Assembly: GCA_036346225.1 (NCBI GenBank)
Contig: JARFIW010000003.1
Coordinates: 5,801,501-5,865,500 of the forward strand
Length of the DNA stretch: 64,000 nt
From: Platerodrilus igneus
Taxonomy: Eukaryota > Arthropoda > Insecta > Coleoptera > Lycidae
Reading direction: 5' to 3'
Shown here: in pieces, positions 33,001 through 45,549 of the stretch
Position numbering within the stretch: position 1 is the first letter of the stretch
Layout: the number at the start of each line of letters is the position of its first letter
Notes under the pieces: generated by a model
Told to the model about the DNA's origin: nothing
Seen by the model: the letters and a program-made list of their open reading frames with translations, nothing else
Database searches by the model: none
Position numbers and translations under genes: made by a program

Positions 33001-36000
33001 AACAAACTGCTGGCATAGCCTTATGAATATTGTACCTTTATTGTGTTGTAAATTACTGACAATTTAAACAGCAAACGTAGCACAAACAATATCTGATAGT
33101 TTAACAGAAGCTGTGAAGCACATATAAATTTTATATTTTTGATTTTGACAGTTGCAGCAGATTTATTTCATGAATCGGTACAAACATAAGGACAAACACA
33201 TTCGTTATAAAAGTTAGGAAATGTACCTTATAACTGAAAATTGTGTATGTTGTAGTTGCTCACTTTTGGAACAAAAGTAAAGGGTATAAAGGAAGTGTAA
33301 ACGTCTGAAATTAGCAATTGTTTTCTAATTTGAGAATTCTTACTTTATGCACGCGGTATTATTGTTACACAAGTCGGTACAATCGTATAGTAGACCGAGC
33401 ACAAACCTCCCTTGCAAGAACTTTTTAGAGACTGCCTGTTGTAGCAACATTTCACTTTTTGTAATTGCAAATAATTCTTCACACAAATTGGTACAAACTA
33501 GAACAAACTGCTGGCATAGCCTTATGAATATTGTACCTTTATTGTGTTGTAAAATACTGACAATTTAAACAGCAAATGTAGCACAAACAATATCTGATAG
33601 TTTAACAGAAGCTGTGAAACACATATAAATTTTATATTTTTGATTTTGACAGTTGCAGCAGATTTGTTTCATGAATCGGTACAAACATAAGGACAAACAC
33701 ATTCGTTATAAAAGTCAGGAAATGTACCTTATAACTGAAAATTGTGTATGTTGTAGTGGCTCACTTTTAGAACAAAAGTAAAGGGTATAAAGGAAGTGTA
33801 AACGTCTGAAATTAGCAATTATTTTAAAATTTGAGAATTCTCACCTTATGCACGCGGAAGTATTGTTACACAAGTCGGTACAATCGTATAGTAAACCGAG
33901 CACAAACGTCCCTTGCAAGAACTTTTTCAGAGACTGCCTGTTGTAGCAACCTATCACTTTTCGTAATTGCAACGAATTCTTCACTCAAATTAGTACAAAC
34001 TAGAACAAACTGCTGGCATAGCTTAATGGATATTGTTCCTTTATCGTGTTATAAATTACTAACAATTTAAACAGCAAACGGAGCACAAACAATATCTGAT
34101 ATTTTAACAGAAGCTGTGAAGCACATAAATTTTTATATTTTTGATTTTGGCAGTTGCAGCAGATTTGTTTCATGAATCGGTACAAACATAAGGACAAACA
34201 CATTCGTTATAAAAGTTAGGAAATGTACTATATAACTGAAAATTGTGTATGTTGTAGTCGCTCACTTTTGGAATAAAAGTAAAGGGTATAAAGGAAGTGT
34301 ATACGTCTGAAATTAGCAATTGTTTTATAATTTGAGAATTCTTACTTTATGCACGCAGAATTATTGTTACACAAGTCGGTACAATCGTATAGTAAACCGA
34401 GCACAAACGTCCCTTGCAAGAACTTTTTCAGAGACTGCCTGTTGTAGCAACCTGTCACTTTTCGTAATTGCAACAAATTCCTCACTGAAATTGGTACAAA
34501 CTAGAACAAACTGCTGGCATAGCCTAATGGATATTGTACCTTTATCGTGTTATAAATTACTAACAATTTAAACAGCAAACGGAGCACAAACAATATCTGA
34601 TATTTTAACAGAAGCTGTGAAGCACATAAATTTTTATATTTTTGATTTTGGCAGTTGCAGCAGGATTGTCTCATGAATCGGTACAAACATAAGGACAAAC
34701 ACATTCGTTATAAAAGTTAGGAAATGTACCTTATAACTGAAAATTGTGTATGTTGTAGTCGCTCACTTTTGGAACAAAAGTAAAGGGTATAAAGGAAGTG
34801 TAAACGTCTGAAATTAGCAATTGTTTTATAATCTGAGAATTCTTACTTTATGCACGCGGTATTATTGTTACACAAGTCGGTACAATCGTATAGTAGACCC
34901 AGCACAAACCTCCCTTGCAAGAACTTTTTAGAGACTGCCTGTTGTAGCAACCTGTCACTTTTCGTAATTGCAACAAATTCTTCACTGAAATTGGTACAAA
35001 CTAGAACAAACTGCTGGCATAGCCTAATGGATATTGTACCTTTATCGTGTTATAAATTACTAACAATTTAAACAGCAAACGGAGCACAAACAATATCTGA
35101 TATTTTAACAGAAGCTGTGAAGCACATAAATTTTTTAATTTTTGATTTTGGCAGTTGCAGCAGGATTGTCTCATGTATCGGTACAAACATAAGGACAAAC
35201 ACATTCGTTATACAAGTTAGGAAATGTACCTTATAACTGAAAATTGTGTATGTTGTAGTCGCTCACTTTTGGAACAAAAGTAAAGGGTATAAAGGAAGTG
35301 TAAACGTCCGAAATTAGCAATTGTTTTATAATTTGAGAATTCTTACTTTATGCACGCGGTATTATTGTTACACAAGTCGGTACAATCGTATAGTAGACCG
35401 AGCACAAACCTTTCTTGCAAGAACTTTTTAAAGACTGCCTGTTGTAGCAACATTTCACTTTTTGTAATTGCAAATAATTCTTCACACAAATTGATACAAA
35501 CTAGAACAAACTGCTGGCATAGCCTTATGAATATTGTACCTTTATTGTGTTGTAAAATACTGACAATTTAAACAGCAAATGTAGCACAAACAATATCTGA
35601 TAGTTTAACAGAAGCTGTGAAACACATATAAATTTTTATATTTTTGATTTTGACAGTTGCAGCAGATTTGTTTCATGAATCGGTACAAACATAAGGACAA
35701 ACACATTCGTTATAAAAGTCAGGAAATGTACCGTATAACTGAAAATTGTGTATGTTGTAGTGGCTCACTTTTAGAACAAAAGTAAAGGGTATAAAGGAAG
35801 TGTAAACGTCTGAAATTAGCAATTGTTTTATAATTTGAGAATTCTTACTTTATGCACGCGGAATTATTGTTACAACAGTCGGTACAATCGTATAGTAAAC
35901 CGCGCACAAACTTCGATATCAACAACTTTTTCAGAAATTTATTTATATGCATAAACTGTTGTAACATTTTACTTTCGTAATTGCAAATGGCTTTTCACAA

Positions 36001-36180
36001 ATTGGTACAAACAAGGACAAACATTCCGTATAACCTTGTAAATAATTAACCCTTATTGTGGTAGAAATCGGAGCACAAATCATGCTTGGCGGTGAATTGC
36101 ATACGCACTGCTCACTTTTGGCAATTGCGACAAATTTGTTGCATAAATTGGTACAAATATAAAGACGTACGATCAATTTA
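30099..36180. repeat. Satellite array, right block (12 units of ~500 bp, homogenised)
   Basis: Anchor lines near 30330, 30834, 31338, 31838, 32338, 32842, 33345, 33844, 34348, 34847, 35349 and 35851 give a period of 499-504 bp. Units are far more alike than in the left block. Unit halves are related: TAATTGCAACGAATTCTTCAC...GTACAAACTAGAACAAAC aligns with CAGTTGCAGCAGATTTGTTTC...GTACAAACATAAGGACAAAC, so the 500-bp unit is a dimer of about 250 bp. The last unit (35.9 kb) is of the diverged sort seen in the left block, so block edges are older than the core. Frames of 65-83 codons repeat in every unit on both strands; I do not take them as genes. Confidence 0.95.
30815..34446. repeat. Higher-order duplication within the satellite, offset ~2,007 bp (4 units)
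   Basis: The segment 30815-32439 is nearly identical to 32822-34446. Diagnostic changes shared at this offset include CTTCATGCACGCGTAATT (30834 and 32841), GGTAAAACCG, and AAACCTCCCTTGC (31397 and 33403). Within it, the unit near 32.34 kb is also almost the same as its left neighbour (both carry TGTACTATATAAC and GGAATAAAAG), a separate one-unit duplication. Identity is high enough that few point differences can be seen by eye. Confidence 0.88.
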
Positions 36181-36935
36181 AATAAGTGGGTGATTTTGTT
36201 AGATGAAAGTGAAAATTGTACTTATTAAATTAAACTAAATGGAAGAAATGCGTCATGCACTCATTGGAAAGGTCTAATAAGTGTTTATTTTTATAACGAT
36301 ACATCTTCAGAAAACAGGAGAAAAGTGTAAAGTTTTAGAGGTGGAAATACAAGAGCGGTCAACTTCAAACACCTTTAGGGTTTAAATTTCTTTTTATTAT
36401 AGTTATGAGAACTCTGAAATTCTTGGAATTTTCATCAAATGTATATTTCCCTAGGGGTTGCTTTTTAACACAATCCCAAAAGTGGTTTTTACTCCTGTTA
36501 TCTTAAAGAAGTACTTTCTTTCTTGTCCTGAGGTAAAGGTGTGAAAAACTGTTAATTCCTTACTAAAATTTACGTAGAAAACTTTCCCTTTCTAAATGTA
36601 TTTTATTAATCGTAATCCTTCTAATTAAATTACCAGTTAATGTCTTAGAATAATTTGATCAAGAACTGCGGATCATTTTGTGCCACTAAACTAAACCCGA
36701 ATCTATTCACTGATCAAGAAAAATTCCTTCAACTCCTTTCCTATTCTTATAATATTGCGTCGATCGCGAATGAGAAATAAGGGTTTCATCCCTGTTCCTG
36801 GATTCTATCATTTTGTTTAGTCGTAGAACCTTAATAGTTCGGGTCAGAAAATTTTCCTGGCATTTATAGGGATAGTCAGGGTTTTTCCCCGATCGTATAT
36901 AAGCTGGTAAGTCTTACATAATTAGTGAGGGATTG
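36181..36935. other. Stretch without recognised gene
   Basis: AT-rich flank of the satellite; nothing recognised. Confidence 0.4.
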
Positions 36936-37100
36936 GGGGTATAAATTGCGCAAGTCGTGCGATGGTCACCCTCCACCTCGCGACGCAAGCGCGAAACTAC
37001 GATGCCAGTCCGCGACGCCGTTTCGCGATCTGCAGTCCCTCGCCTACCGCCAGACCGCTTAGCTTGCCCGCGACGCTTCTGAACCAGTCAGTGTCTTTGT
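36896..37100 (+). promoter_or_regulatory. Promoter-like CpG-rich patch with TATA-like boxes
   Basis: Positions 36945-37080 are rich in G+C and CpG (CGCGACGC, CGCGAAACT, CGCGACGCCGTTTCGCG) in otherwise AT-rich DNA. Just upstream lie TATATAAG (36896) and TATAAAT (36940). The latter is 28 bases before the A of GGTCACC (36968), a spacing that fits a TATA box and start site. A second initiator-like TCAGTG is at 37088. No coding frame follows, so if real this would be the promoter and non-coding first exon of a gene or long RNA reading rightwards. It could also be a GC-rich mobile fragment. Confidence 0.4.
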
Positions 37101-38879
37101 ATCGAGGTGTTCAGATATTGCCTCTACTATTATAATCACATCTTTACACTTTATGCGAGGTGATTATGCTTTAAAATAAATTATCTATAATATTCTGTGT
37201 TTGTTAAAAAAGCTCGTAGCACGTTTAAAGTGCAACTGTGGTGCGTACTTTGTAAAATCTCGACTTCAGTGTGCAATTGTTAGAAATTTAAAAAAATTGA
37301 CTTAACACATATCACATTCTTCGTCTCTTCAAGTGCAGATTTCATCAAAAACACGTGAGTTTCTTTTAACCGTAGTGTTTTTTTTTAGTTCTATTGAATC
37401 GCAATATAATAAGTTTTATGTTTATGAAATTTATTTTAAAATTTTAGTGACGCCGGCTTTTAAAAATAGCCTGCGAAATTTATTTTCGTATTCATCTGAG
37501 ACTAATAAAACTATCCAGCCTTACTTTTAAATGTAGTACAAACTTAAAAATTTACGTCGTTTGAAATAATTGACGAAAGTAAAGAAATGCCGCATGGTAA
37601 TTTATAAGTTAATTTTTTATAGAAAGGCCCTCGCGAAAAGTAGAAAAGCTCAATTTCCCACACGTTTTTTCGTATCTCAAGGGCTAAGGAATTTTACTTT
37701 TTATTTTTAGTTCTCAATTAACTGTTATTTTTGAAGACTGCAAAAAAATTAGCAAACCTTTGCAACGAACACGCTAATTATTATTCAAAAAGTTAAATTT
37801 GTCCGTGTTCTCCTGTAAAAAGGCAAGAAAAAATGATTTCATTTTTGATTGACATACGAATCTACCTTGAAAAATACATTTCCTATATACTGCTTAAAAA
37901 TACTAGTATTTTTTTAGGTTCTCTGTACTTCCTCCATTGTTTCTGTAAACTATTAATAATATTTAATAGCAATATGTGGCAATATCGCAAGTGCTTTATA
38001 AACAGGAAATAAACATAAATATCATTCTACAACTCTATTAAGAATTCTTCCGATATAACAGATTACCTCAACTAATTGCTTTTAATTCCCATTTTGTGTT
38101 AAACTTGCATGAAGTTGTCCGCCAACGTTAACCCAACGGTTTTAACCTACAAGTTTTTTATTTTATAATCGCATGTTTGATTTCTTTTCTATTCTAGGGG
38201 CAGATATCAAATTATTTTTCATGTTTTAGTTCTCAAGTCAATATTTGTATTATATTTTATAACGGTTACCAGTGAGTTTGAATACCTGATTTTTAACATT
38301 ATATTTTATCACTAAAAAATAGGTAAGACTGTCTTTACAAAAACATTTTGTTAGTTTTACAGGAAAGGCTAAACCGGATTCGAGCACAATATGTTTCAAT
38401 AGGCACTAGCTTTATAAAAACAGCAAAACCATTTTGAAATAAAATCAGTACTAGAACTTACAATATAATTATAATTTGGGCAGTTTTCGAAAAAGTTTCG
38501 TTTTGCGTCGGGATCTGTACGTGCATGTTGTTAAAAGACTTACTTTTCTTATTGCAAAAGTTTCATGTTTTATTTACGCCATTCTTAACATTGCTTCACA
38601 CTACCTGTAATCTTTTTATTTTTGGCACAAATTTAATTTTTCATTCCAAATTTGATTACTTATATCTCAACAATTTCCCATCTTACACCAAACACAATTT
38701 CTTGTTTATAGCGAAAGTTAAAAATTCTGAATTATAATTTCGATACTCATATACCTTTTCCCGTGGCTTCTAAAAAAATATCCATTTTTAATAATAATGA
38801 TTTATTTTTTGTGTATTTCTTAATTTTCATTCCGTTCGTAACTTAAGCAAAATTTAATTAATAAAGACTAATTTGAATA
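37101..38879. other. Stretch without recognised gene
   Basis: AT-rich; short frames only (65-70 codons); nothing recognised. Confidence 0.4.
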
Positions 38880-39039
38880 CTTTTTAGAGTTATTTATTTA
38901 TTCATTATTTGTTTCTAGGAGTTATATGCGCGTTTGTTGTTAGATGAAAGCAAACATTTTTATTATTTTAATCTCGACTTTTTTTATATCAGAAGAATAT
39001 CTGTTCCAAATTTTCAGTTTACGGCTATAGTTTTCATAT

Positions 39040-41400
39040 TTGCCATTTTTAAGCTACGAATACTTGGCGTTAGTTATTTCAAACCGTTTCGCAATAACTT
39101 TTATTTTAGGATCCATATGGCGCAACCTTTAATAGGCCTCTGCGCCGTGGCTCCAAAAGGTATTGATCTCAATTTTTTTACGCCCATCTGAATAGCTACC
39201 GAAAACAAATGTAGTAAATCAAAAAATATTGCTATCAAACAGTTTATGAAAAATTTTGCTCTTAAAGAAATAGAAAAGAACCAGCCTTTCTGCCTTTTAC
39301 CCAACGTTGACCATTAGAGCCTTAAAATCTTATTTATGAATTTCGTAAAATTTTATTTCGCCCTCAAGGCTATGTGTGCGTCAATGCGCAGACAGGCGGC
39401 TAACCACTATTTGAAGATACAAACATATGTCACATAAAAACTTAGCTTATGTATTTCTCCCACACTTTTGAAATATAAAATTTGAAAAGACCAAGATAAT
39501 CGGCAAACTGAAAATGCGTCGGCAAATTTTGTTCGCGTAGAGAAGATAGCTAGAAACGTATGATCAATAGATTTCGGAATAATAATTGATGGTACTATTT
39601 TTGTTAAAAAATTCTGGTATTTGATTTGTTCTAAGTAATATTCTTATTGCCGCTATATATGCGTCCGTATTTGGGCAGACAGGCGAAGGTTTAAAACTAT
39701 CCCAAACACAAATAAAATTAGGAACCTTGCGCGTGTGGTGCTACCACAATTTTAAAATGTAAAATTTGATTTGCTTAAAATAGATGTAATGGTCAGCAAA
39801 AAGAAAAGCGTGAGTGAATTTGTTCTTTTAATTCTGTTTCTAGCTTAAAGGAATATATTAATAATTTCTGCATTAAAATATTCGAATCACATCTAGTTTT
39901 CACTATTTACTCTAGTGTTTCTTAAAACTATTCATATGAACTAAATGGTTTTATACATACCACGAGTCTTTTGAAAATAGGAACCAAATATATTTATATT
40001 TAGCAGCTCTCTGAAGATTTCTTCTTATGGGCCAGGTTATTTGAGTTAGGTTATTTTGTAAAGTTGCATCTTCGGCAGAACCTGCCATAGTATTAAGTGA
40101 GCTTTGTATTTTTTCCGTCTGTTTAATAACTTTCATAACAAAACATTTTGTGAATACTTTTTAGAAGTAGTTCATTTATTTTTGTTTCTAAAAAAGTTGA
40201 TGTATGTTTGTTATTACGATAAAGCAGAAATTCATCTTATTACTACCACGCATTTTTATTTCCAAAAGAATATTTGTTTTCAAATTTTCAGTTGATTACC
40301 TCAGTTTTCATTTTTGACATTTTTGTTCGATGAATAGTGTACTTGGCGTCACTTCGTTGTTTTTAACTGTTTCGCATTAATTTTTGTTTTTAAGATTTCA
40401 TATTGCACGCATAACCTTTGAGACGACTCTGTACTGTGGCTATCGTTGTGATTGAACTCAATTTTGCATCCATTTAAATTTATATTGAAAAAAATTATTA
40501 AAACGAGATATGTTTGAGATCGTTAGTTTTCGAAATATTTTTCTATTACTGAAATCGCGTGAAATCGGAAGAACTAGCCTTTTAATTTTTTTCCAGAGTT
40601 AATCATATAGGAAGTCTCAAAAATCCTGTGTTTGAATTTTGTAAAATTTTGTTGCGCTCTCGAGGGTGTATGTGCGTCAACGCACAGACAGGCGGCTAAC
40701 CAGTAGTAAGGAAAATAGGAACAAAGGGGTTGTTCGCGAAGGCAAAATGTATACCTAGACTTCCTACTCCCAAAACTTTCCGGGACTTCCTCGAACTTCC
40801 CGGGACTTTCGAATTTCCCAGAACTTCCTCGGCCTGCCCGGGCTTCATCGAACTTCTCAGACTTCCTATCATAATGTACAGCAGACTTCCTTTGCGAATG
40901 ACCTCTCGATAGCAACATGTATTTTTGTTTTGTTCTGTTCTGTATCACCTATTAGTAGCGATCGCCAATTTGAGATACCTTGATGAATATTGATAAAAGT
41001 TTATTAATTCTTGAAATGTTTTCGAAATATTTTTCTATTAATCAAATCTGAAGAAACTAATCGTTCTGTTTGTGATCCTGCGGGTCTCGAAAATAGGACG
41101 TATAAGTTATCGTGAAATTAACTTCAGCTCTCGAGGCTGTATGTGCCGTAATGCGCAAACAGACGGTTAACCTCTACTACGGAAATAGGAACATTTGTCA
41201 TAAAAACCTAGTCTATGCATTTTTCCTATATTTTAGAAATATATCTTTGAAACGACAATGACTCTCGGTAAATGGAAAAAACGCCACTGAACTTCATTTA
41301 TGTACTCCTAGAAGGTTCCTAGACATGCGTGATTATTGAACCTCGGAAAAATAATTTATGGTACCATTTTTGTTAAAAAACTATGTAATTAATTTGTCCT
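39040..41400. repeat. 2.37-kb tandem duplication, copy A
   Basis: Same order and near-identical lines as 41400-43790, for example CCGTGGCTCCAAAAGGTATT at 39146 and 41520, AAGAAAAGCGTGAGTGAATT at 39799 and 42172. It contains two basic units and the CT-rich minisatellite. Confidence 0.9.
40758..40892. repeat. ACTTCC minisatellite in copy A
   Basis: Runs of ACTTCC with CTCGA, CCGGG or CTCGG spacers at 10-12-base spacing. A matching block is at 43116-43268 in copy B. Frames across it on the minus strand (40574-40948) are repeat artefacts rich in Gly, Ser and Pro. Confidence 0.85.
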
Positions 41401-43115
41401 AAGTTTTCAAATTTTTGGCATTTTTAAGCAACGAATACTTGACGTTAGCTATTTCAAACCGTTTCACAATAACTTTTATTTTAGGATCCATATGGCGCAA
41501 CTTTTAATAGGCCTCTGCGCCGTGGCTCCAAAAGGTATTGATCTCAATTCTTCTACGCCCATCTGAATGGCTACCGAAAACAAATGTAGTAAATCAAAAA
41601 ATAATTCTAACAAGCAGTTTATGAAACATTTTGCTGTTAAAGAAATAGAGAACTAGTATTTCTGCCTTTTACCCAATGTTGACCATTAAAGCCTAAAAAT
41701 CTTATGCATGAATTTCGCAAAATTTTATTTCACCCTGAAGGCTATCTGTGCGCCAATGCGCAGAAAAGCGGCTAACCACTATTTGAAGATACAAACATAT
41801 GTCACATAAAAACTTAGTTTATGTATTTCTCCCACACTTTTAAATATAAAATTTGAAAAGACAAAGATAATCGGCAAGCTGAAAATGCGTCGGCAAATTT
41901 TGTTCACGTAGAGAAGATAGCTAGAAACATATGATCAATAGATTTCGGAATAATAATTGATGGTACTATTTTTGTTAAAAAATTCTGGTATTTGATTTGT
42001 TCTAAGTAATATTCTTATTGCCGCTGTATATGCGTTCGTACTTGGACAGACAGGCGACGGTTTAAAGCTATCCTGAACACAAATAAAATTGGGGACCTTG
42101 CGCGTGTTGTACTACCACAATTTTAAAATGTAAAATTTGATTTGCTTAAAATAGATGTAATGGTCAGCAAAAAGAAAAGCGTGAGTGAATTTGTTCTTTT
42201 AATTCTGTTTCTAGCTTAAAGGAATATATTAATAATTTCTGCATTAAAATATTCGAATCACATCTAGTTTTCACTATTTGCTCTCGTGTTTCTTAAAACT
42301 ATTCATATGAACTAGATGAATTTTATTCACAACATGAGTCCTTTGAAAATAGGAACTAAATATATTTATATTTAACAGCTCTCTAAAGAGTTCTTCTTAT
42401 GGGCCAGATTATTTGAGTTAGGTTGTTTTGTAAAGTTGCATCTTCGGCAGAACCTGTCATAGTATTAAGTCAGCTTTGTATTTTTTCCGCCTGTTTAACG
42501 TCCACAACAAAACATTTTGTGAATACTTTTTAGAAGTAGTTCATATATTTTTGTTTCTAAAAAAGTTGAGGTATGTTTGTTATTTCGATAAAGCAGAAAT
42601 TCATCTTATTACTACCACGCATTTTTATTTTCAATAGAATATTTGTTTTCAAATTTTCAGTCGATTACCTTAGTTTTCATTTTTGACATTTTTGTTCGAG
42701 AATAGTATAAGTATACTTGGCGTCACTTCGTTGTTTTTAACTGTTTCGCATTAACTTGTGTTTAAGAATTCGCATTGTACGCACAACTTTTAAGAGGACT
42801 CTGTGCTGTGGCTATCGTTGTTATTGAGCTCAATTTTGCATCTGTCTAAATTAATATTGAAAAAAATTAAAACGAGATATGTTTGAAATCGATAGTTTTC
42901 GAAATATTTTTCTATTACTGAAATTGGAAGAACTAGCCTTTCTATTTTTCCCCCAAGTTAATCATATAGGAAGTCTCAAAAATCCTGTGTTTGAATTTCG
43001 TAAAATTTTATTCGGCTTTCGCGGGTGTATGTGCGTCAACGTACAGACAAGCGGCTAACCAGTATTAGGAAAATAGGAACAAAGGGGTTGTTCGCGAAGG
43101 TACAATATATACCTA

Positions 43116-43268
43116 GACTTCCTACTCCCAAAACTTTCTGCGCCTTCCTCGGATTTCCCGGACTTCCTCGGACTTCCCGGGACTTTCTCGGATTTCTCAG
43201 AACTTCGGTCTGCCCGGGCTTCATCGAACTTCTCAGACTTCCTATCATAATGTACAGCAGACTCCCTT
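43116..43268. repeat. ACTTCC minisatellite in copy B
   Basis: As at 40758-40892, with one or two more units (GGACTTCC, GGGACTTTCTCGG). Confidence 0.85.
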
Positions 43269-43301
43269 TGCGAATGACCTCTCGATAGGAACAAGTTTAT
43301 T

Positions 43302-43330
43302 TATTTCTGTTCTGTTCTGTTCTGTTCTGT
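43302..43330 (+). repeat. (TTCTG)n microsatellite
   Basis: About five repeats of TTCTG; copy A has two at 40928-40940, so it has expanded since the duplication. Confidence 0.9.
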
Positions 43331-45549
43331 ACCTCCTATTAGTAGCGATCAACAATTTGAGATCCCTTAATGTATATTGATAAAAGTTTATTAATTCTTG
43401 AAATTTATCAAATAAGCAGTCTTCGAAATACTTTTTTGTTAATAAAATCTTGAGGAACTAACCGTTCTGTTTATAGTCATGCGGGGTCTCAAAAATCGGA
43501 TGTGTAAATTTTCGCGAAATAAACTTCAACCCTCGAGGGTGAATGTGCCTCAATGCGCAATATTACGAAAATAGGAACATTTGTCATGAAAACCTACTCT
43601 GTGTATTTTTCCTATATTTTAGAAACATAAATTTGAAACGACAGACTCTCGGTAAATGGAAAAAGCGCCACTGAATTTTATTTATGGAATCTTAGAAGGT
43701 TCCTAGACATGCGTGATTATTAAACCTAGGAAAAATAATTTATCGTATCATTTTTGTTAAAAAACTATGTAATTAATTTGTTTTAACTTTTTACTCTTCT
43801 AAATAATCTTCTATTCCCGCCGCGTATCCGTCAGCTCTCAGGTGAAATTATCAATTTTGAACCTTATGCGCATTATTCCGCTACGATTTCAAAATATAGT
43901 ACTTAGTTTAATTCAAACTGATGTAGAGGGTTAGTCAAAAATAAAGCATGAGTAAAACCTATTTCTTTAATTCTGTTTCTAGTTTGTAAAATATATTCAT
44001 ATTTTCTGCATAAAAATACTTGGATCGTATCTGATTTTGACCAATTGCCCCATGGTTTCTTAAAATTATTCATTTTTACCAAACAACAGTTTTATAGATT
44101 GTCACGAGATGCAATAGCTCTTTGAAGGATTCTTCAAACGAGTTAGGTTGCCCGAATTAAGTTATTTTATAACGTTAGAGCTTCGATTAAACTTTCTTTT
44201 AGGCATTACGTGAGTTTTGTTTTTTCCGTCGGTTCATTATAAAAAAACCTTAAATAACAAGACTTTCTGTATACTTTTTTTAGAAGCAATTCGTTTACTA
44301 TTTGTTTCTTAAAAAAGTCGTATGTACGTTTTTATCAGTATAAATTCAAAAGTTCATATTATTTCAATTAGACATGTCTGTTTTATTAATCGAAATATTA
44401 ATTCCCAATTTTCACTCTAAGGCTTTGTCTTCTTTTTTGACATTTTGTACAGTGAATAGTATAGGTGATACCACTTTTTGAATCGTTTAGAATTAGCTAT
44501 TTTTTAAGAACACATGGCAAAACCCTTAATAGACTATTGTTATCGATTGCCATTTTTGATCCCTAAATGGAAATTGATAAAGGCGTAGTACTTTCTGAAA
44601 TATTTCAAACAAACAGTTTTTGCAATATTTGTCTGTTAGAATAAATCTTGATGGTTTCTGTTTTTGGTTGTCTCTATGTTGTCAATAGCTATATTTTATG
44701 GTTTCTTACATGCTAAGTATGGGCTTTCATACGTTTTTTTCTACAACCGTCTATGTTTTATGTGCGTCAACACACGAGGACACAAATAAACACTCTCAGG
44801 AAAATAAGTACTTTTGTCACCTTGAAACCTGTTATGCATTTCTCATACTTTTTTTTAATATGGAATTTGGCAGATAAGATTAGCTGTGGACGGTCGATAA
44901 AATTAAAAAGCGACAGTAGATGTTGTTTTTATGTAAGCTCAAAATATATTTGGATACGTGAGATTAATAAATCTCAGAAAAATCTCTTACGCTATTTTTA
45001 TTAATAAAATTCTATAATTTATTTGTTCTAATTTTCATTCTTCGTAGTAATGTTCTTATTCCCGCCGTGTATACGTCAGCGCGCGTAGATATACACGGAT
45101 AAATAAAATAAGTACAATTGCCAGTTTAGAACATTGTGAATGTTTTTCTCACAATTTTAAAATCTGATATTTAGTTTAATTGAATTGGATGTATATCATT
45201 AAGCCCGTATAAAAATTTGCACGTAGTTATCACCACTTGCCGTCTTGTTTCTTAAAACTTTTCACATTAATCAAATGCAGTTGTATATTATCAGTAGAGA
45301 ATTTGTTATATAGGATTTATAAAACTACATTTTTGATTGAAGTTCCACAATTATTAAGTGATTTTGTATATTATCCGTCGGTCGACTACATGGTGAGGCA
45401 AGGAAGTTACCTTATTTTAAAAATGAATAACACAAGCGGTATAGGAGATATTAGTTTAATTCTTTTTTCCATGTTACAGAGAGACATTAAGATTTTTTAT
45501 TTATTATGTTTTAAAAATTATATCACTAAGGAGGCCTCTTCTGGTTAAT

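Larger units (their letters stand above)
41400..43790. repeat. 2.37-kb tandem duplication, copy B
   Basis: See copy A at 39040-41400. Differences are scattered substitutions and small indels; a rough reading suggests 85-95 per cent identity, varying along the length. Confidence 0.9.

Noticed and set aside
30320..35571. Regularly spaced open frames of 65-83 codons on both strands in the satellite
   Set aside because: They recur once per ~500-bp unit with the repeat, on both strands at once, and shift with indels. No domain is visible. They follow from the repeat sequence.
23250..36180. CRISPR-like array
   Set aside because: Unit length (~500 bp), absence of short repeats with unique spacers, and eukaryotic context exclude it.
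40574..40948. 124-codon minus-strand frame over the ACTTCC repeat (and its relatives at 43036-43294)
   Set aside because: The frame is made by the minisatellite and differs between copies A and B through indels; no conserved product.
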